Below, piece after piece: positions 6,839-8,308 of a stretch of DNA of 8,308 nucleotides. Position 1 is the first letter of the stretch. Each line of letters starts with the position of its first letter. A model generated the notes under the pieces. The model was not told where the DNA came from and did not search any database. It saw only the letters and a program-made list of their open reading frames with translations. Origin of the DNA: JAHFRG01 sp036522275 (lineage in GTDB: Bacteria; Pseudomonadota; Gammaproteobacteria; Burkholderiales; JAHFRG01); NCBI GenBank assembly GCA_036522275.1, contig DATDGC010000099.1, positions 1-8,308 of the forward strand, written 5' to 3'. A program made the translations under genes and the position numbers.

Positions 6839-7477
6839 TTAGGAGCCACCGAGTGTTTTCTTCATGACCTTCGAGATGTAGATTACGAGCGCGCAGCCGA
6901 CGGGAAACAAGACCTCGTTAGTGGCGCTGGAAACGAGCACCGGGAATGGCGGCATCTACGGCGCGGCCTGGATGACGAGCACCAGTATCGTGCCGCCGAA
7001 GACGACGCCCGCGGCCAGCCCCGTTGCGAGGTAAGCTGCCAATTTTCCCCACGGCTTCTTCTCGACCCAGTTGAGCGCCAGGCCGAAGCTGGCGTACTGC
7101 AGCCCCTTGAGGACGCCGATCAGGATGAGTGAGGGACCCGGCCCCGCGGCTGCCGCGACACCGAGCGCCGCTAACGCGCCTTTGTGAAGCGAGCGGGCGG
7201 CGACGAACGCAAGCGGCGCTGCGAGCAGTCCCGCAAGACCCATCAGCGGCCCGCGCGCCTTCCCGGCCATGGTGCCGACGGCGATACCCACGCACACAAT
7301 GACCGATCACGAAATTTTCTGCACCAGGTCAGCAAGAACCGGATACGCGCCTTTCAGCATCCCGAAGCCGGCCGCGAGCACGACGAGGATGACCTCAATC
7401 GTGAGGCCCAGCAGCACCGCCAGCCATCCCACGTGCAGAAGGGATTGCCAGGTGTCGGAGGACTTTTCATTTTCCAT
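6839..7477 (-). pseudogene. Multi-span membrane protein gene with two in-frame stops
   Basis: One minus-strand frame of 213 codons runs from ATG 7477 to TAA 6841-6839. It is broken only by TGA at codon 57 (7309-7307) and TAG at codon 174 (6958-6956). The peptide stays protein-like across both stops: MENEKSSDTWQSLLHVGWLA opens it, then ADLVQKIS-stop-SVIVCVGIAVG, later ILVLVIQAAP-stop, then NEVLFPVGCALVIYISKVMKK. About six or seven hydrophobic segments with Gly/Ala-rich helices suggest an inner-membrane protein; I do not recognise the family. GGAGGG 4 nt before ATG 7477 is an excellent ribosome site. TGG to TGA and CAG to TAG are single changes, so recent inactivation is likely; sequencing error is possible. 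A GTG at 7297 could start a 113-residue internal fragment. Confidence 0.7.
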
Positions 7478-7495
7478 AGCGCCCTCCGGCTTTCG

Positions 7496-7558
7496 CTAGG
7501 AGAGGACCGGAGTCGCGGCCATAGTGAGCACGATCAGAACTGCTTTCAGTGGTTTCAT
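7496..7558 (-). CDS. Twenty-residue signal-peptide-like ORF (possible truncated secreted protein)
   Basis: The frame encodes MKPLKAVLIVLTMAATPVLS and then TAG. It has a fine ribosome site (GAAAGGA, 5 nt before the ATG) and a textbook Sec signal: two lysines, a hydrophobic core and small residues at the end. No mature protein follows. Past the TAG the same frame runs into the broken membrane gene 18 nt later, so the three stops all lie in one continuous frame. It may be a truncated secreted-protein gene, a true small membrane peptide, or a leader coupling translation to the next gene. Confidence 0.4.
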   Translation of the reverse strand: MKPLKAVLIVLTMAATPVLS

Positions 7559-7632
7559 CGGTGTCCTTTCATAAGCATCGAAACCTTATTCACTATCATA
7601 ATAGCGAACCAATGCGCGCCCGGATACCGGCA

Positions 7633-7749
7633 TTATAATCTCCCCGCTTTGAGTTTTTCGTTCAGCTCGTTGATCCAGCGGCGCTGGAAGTCATAGTAGG
7701 TGATGAACAGCCGATCCTGCATGGCGGTGGCGAGCGAAATTTTACAGCT
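7633..7749 (-). pseudogene. C-terminal scrap of an unidentified gene
   Basis: A minus-strand frame ending at TAA 7635-7633 encodes a plausible protein tail with QDRLFITYYDFQRRWINE and then LNEKLKAGRL. It opens only at 7749, where a stop lies inside repeat copy F. The single ATG (7722) has no ribosome site. The upstream part of the gene is gone, replaced by the repeat, so this looks like a relic cut off at the repeat border. Family not recognised. Confidence 0.4.
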
Positions 7750-7792
7750 TTAAAAATAATTCGTCTCTGACCTTCAGTGTTCCCAATTTCCT
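7727..7792 (+). repeat. Dispersed repeat, copy F (right half)
   Basis: GCGAGCGAAATTTTA, GCTTTAAAAATAATTCGTCT, CTGACC-TTCAGTGTTCCC and AATTTC match the right half of copies A and D, in the same orientation. The left half is missing; in its place is the coding scrap at 7633-7726. Confidence 0.7.
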
Positions 7793-7826
7793 TTATCTGG
7801 ACGGCTCCCCAAGCAGGGTAAATCTG

Positions 7827-7867
7827 GGTACTGGTTGGACTCGAACCAACGACCAAGGGACTATGAA
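7827..7867 (-). pseudogene. Degenerate tRNA, 3' half with CAU anticodon loop
   Basis: On the minus strand: anticodon loop TTCATAG (7867-7861), 3' anticodon stem TCCCT, variable loop TGGTC, then an intact T-arm GTTGG-TTCGAGT-CCAAC (7850-7834) and acceptor strand CAGTACC. The T-arm pairs perfectly and carries the universal TTCGA. Upstream, the 5' anticodon stem pairs only partly, a D-arm-like TAGCTAAGT is present near 7890 but the D-loop is distorted, and no acceptor partner is found. It is therefore a tRNA remnant (Met- or Ile-like by anticodon), or the duplicated 3' end left by an element integrated in a tRNA gene. Confidence 0.5.
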
Positions 7868-7974
7868 GCCTTTTTTCCAAAAATACTTAGCTAGTAGATG
7901 CCCAAATGGGGTACGACTTTTTTGCCTGTGGGCTGATGACGGCCAAGTGGGAAAGCGGATCTCGAAGTTGACAC
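7868..7974. other. Short non-coding gap
   Basis: Nothing supported is visible here beyond the degraded tRNA-like 5' sequence noted for 7827-7867. No repeat copy is present. Confidence 0.4.
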
Positions 7975-8308
7975 TTAAAACGATTTTTTAAATCCCACCA
8001 TGAAGCCGTGAGGCAGGATACTGAGTATCAGCGGGTTGTCTCTGGAATGGGCGTAATAACCGGTCAACGTGCCCAATGCCCAACCGGCCAGGACGTCAGT
8101 TTGCCAGTGCGCCTGAGACTTCATCCGCGCAATCCCATCGTACAGCGGAAGCAGCTCCAGCGCGTAAACAGCCGGGTGGTCTTCGTGGTATTCGAAAACA
8201 AAAGGCGTGATAACTGCGGCTACTGCAGTCACTTCTCCGCTGGGAAAGCTGTAGTGTGACCCGCCTTGAAACCAGGCATTGGGGTCGTTTCCTTGACTCG
8301 GACGCGCG
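7975..8308 (-). CDS. PAP2-superfamily phosphatase, C-terminal part (5' end off window)
   Basis: A frame of 110 residues runs from the right edge to TAA at 7977-7975. PAP2 motif order is visible: ARP near the edge (end of motif 1), SFPSGEVTA (motif 2) and ARMKSQAHWQTD (motif 3, R-x5-H-x3-D). PAP2 enzymes are membrane-associated acid phosphatases acting on lipid phosphates, pyrophosphates or related esters. Motif 2 has Glu where the classic PSGH has His; this variant occurs in some membrane PAP2 proteins but may alter activity. The N-terminal half and start lie outside the window. The tail ends GFMVGFKKSF. Confidence 0.85.
   Translation of the reverse strand, partial: ARPSQGNDPNAWFQGGSHYSFPSGEVTAVAAVITPFVFEYHEDHPAVYALELLPLYDGIARMKSQAHWQTDVLAGWALGTLTGYYAHSRDNPLILSILPHGFMVGFKKSF

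Noticed and set aside
7307..7309. TGA at codon 57 as selenocysteine
   Set aside because: The context is a hydrophobic membrane protein with no redox motif, a second stop of a different type (TAG) lies in the same frame, and I saw no obvious SECIS-like hairpin right after it.
6918..7310. Minus-strand 130-codon open frame overlapping the broken membrane gene in another frame
   Set aside because: Its product is Arg/Gly-rich, typical of a shadow in GC-rich DNA, while the other frame gives clear hydrophobic helices and has the ribosome site.
131..7792. Repeats as integron attC sites separating gene cassettes
   Set aside because: attC sites need GTTRRRY and RYYYAAC core boxes, and cassettes normally share one direction. 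These repeats lack paired core boxes, and genes lie on both strands.
7662..7880. Minus-strand 72-codon open frame
   Set aside because: It runs through the tRNA remnant and repeat copy F, a typical spurious frame; its middle is simply translated repeat.
1..8308. CRISPR array, rRNA or insertion sequence with a transposase gene
   Set aside because: No regularly spaced short repeats, no rRNA-like sequence and no transposase or integrase frame were seen.

Overview
The window looks like accessory DNA from a Gram-negative, probably proteobacterial, chromosome. Supporting signs are lipoprotein and Sec signal peptides, a KefB/KefC-type antiporter and a Pcm-type methyltransferase. A betaproteobacterium is my best guess, from general protein resemblance only. 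GC content by eye is uneven: about half in the first gene, clearly higher in pcm and the broken membrane gene.

Layout: 1-289 is non-coding with one copy of a dispersed repeat. 290-1630 (-) encodes a predicted lipoprotein alpha/beta hydrolase. 1734-2534 (-) encodes a rhodanese domain joined to a ChrB C-terminal domain, divergent from a DoxX-family membrane protein at 2857-3315 (+). A terminator separates doxX from a convergent small secreted HNH nuclease (3421-3717, -). 3908-5719 (+) is a full-length KefB/KefC-like antiporter, convergent with pcm (5929-6621, -). 6839-7477 (-) is one continuous membrane-protein frame broken by two in-frame stops, preceded by a 20-codon signal-peptide-like ORF (7496-7558). 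The rest is debris: a C-terminal gene scrap (7633-7749), a degenerate tRNA 3' half (7827-7867), and the 3' part of a PAP2-family gene that runs off the right edge (7975-8308, -).

The main structure not explained by genes is a family of roughly 100-bp repeats. There are six recognisable copies, five in the same orientation and one (copy B) rearranged. Four copies (A, B, D, E) lie just past the stop codon of a minus-strand gene. Copy D has near-complementary ends (CTAAGGGGTC / GACCCTTAG), like a miniature non-autonomous mobile element. Copy C appears to supply an extended -10 promoter to the HNH gene.

The genes do not form one pathway. A loose common theme is envelope and stress maintenance: sulfur/thiol or chromate response (rhodanese-ChrB, DoxX), electrophile-gated K+ efflux (Kef), protein repair (Pcm) and periplasmic hydrolases. 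The broken gene, gene scrap, tRNA remnant and repeats point to decay and rearrangement, strongest at 6700-7900. I found no convincing new multi-gene system; the repeat family is the best lead.
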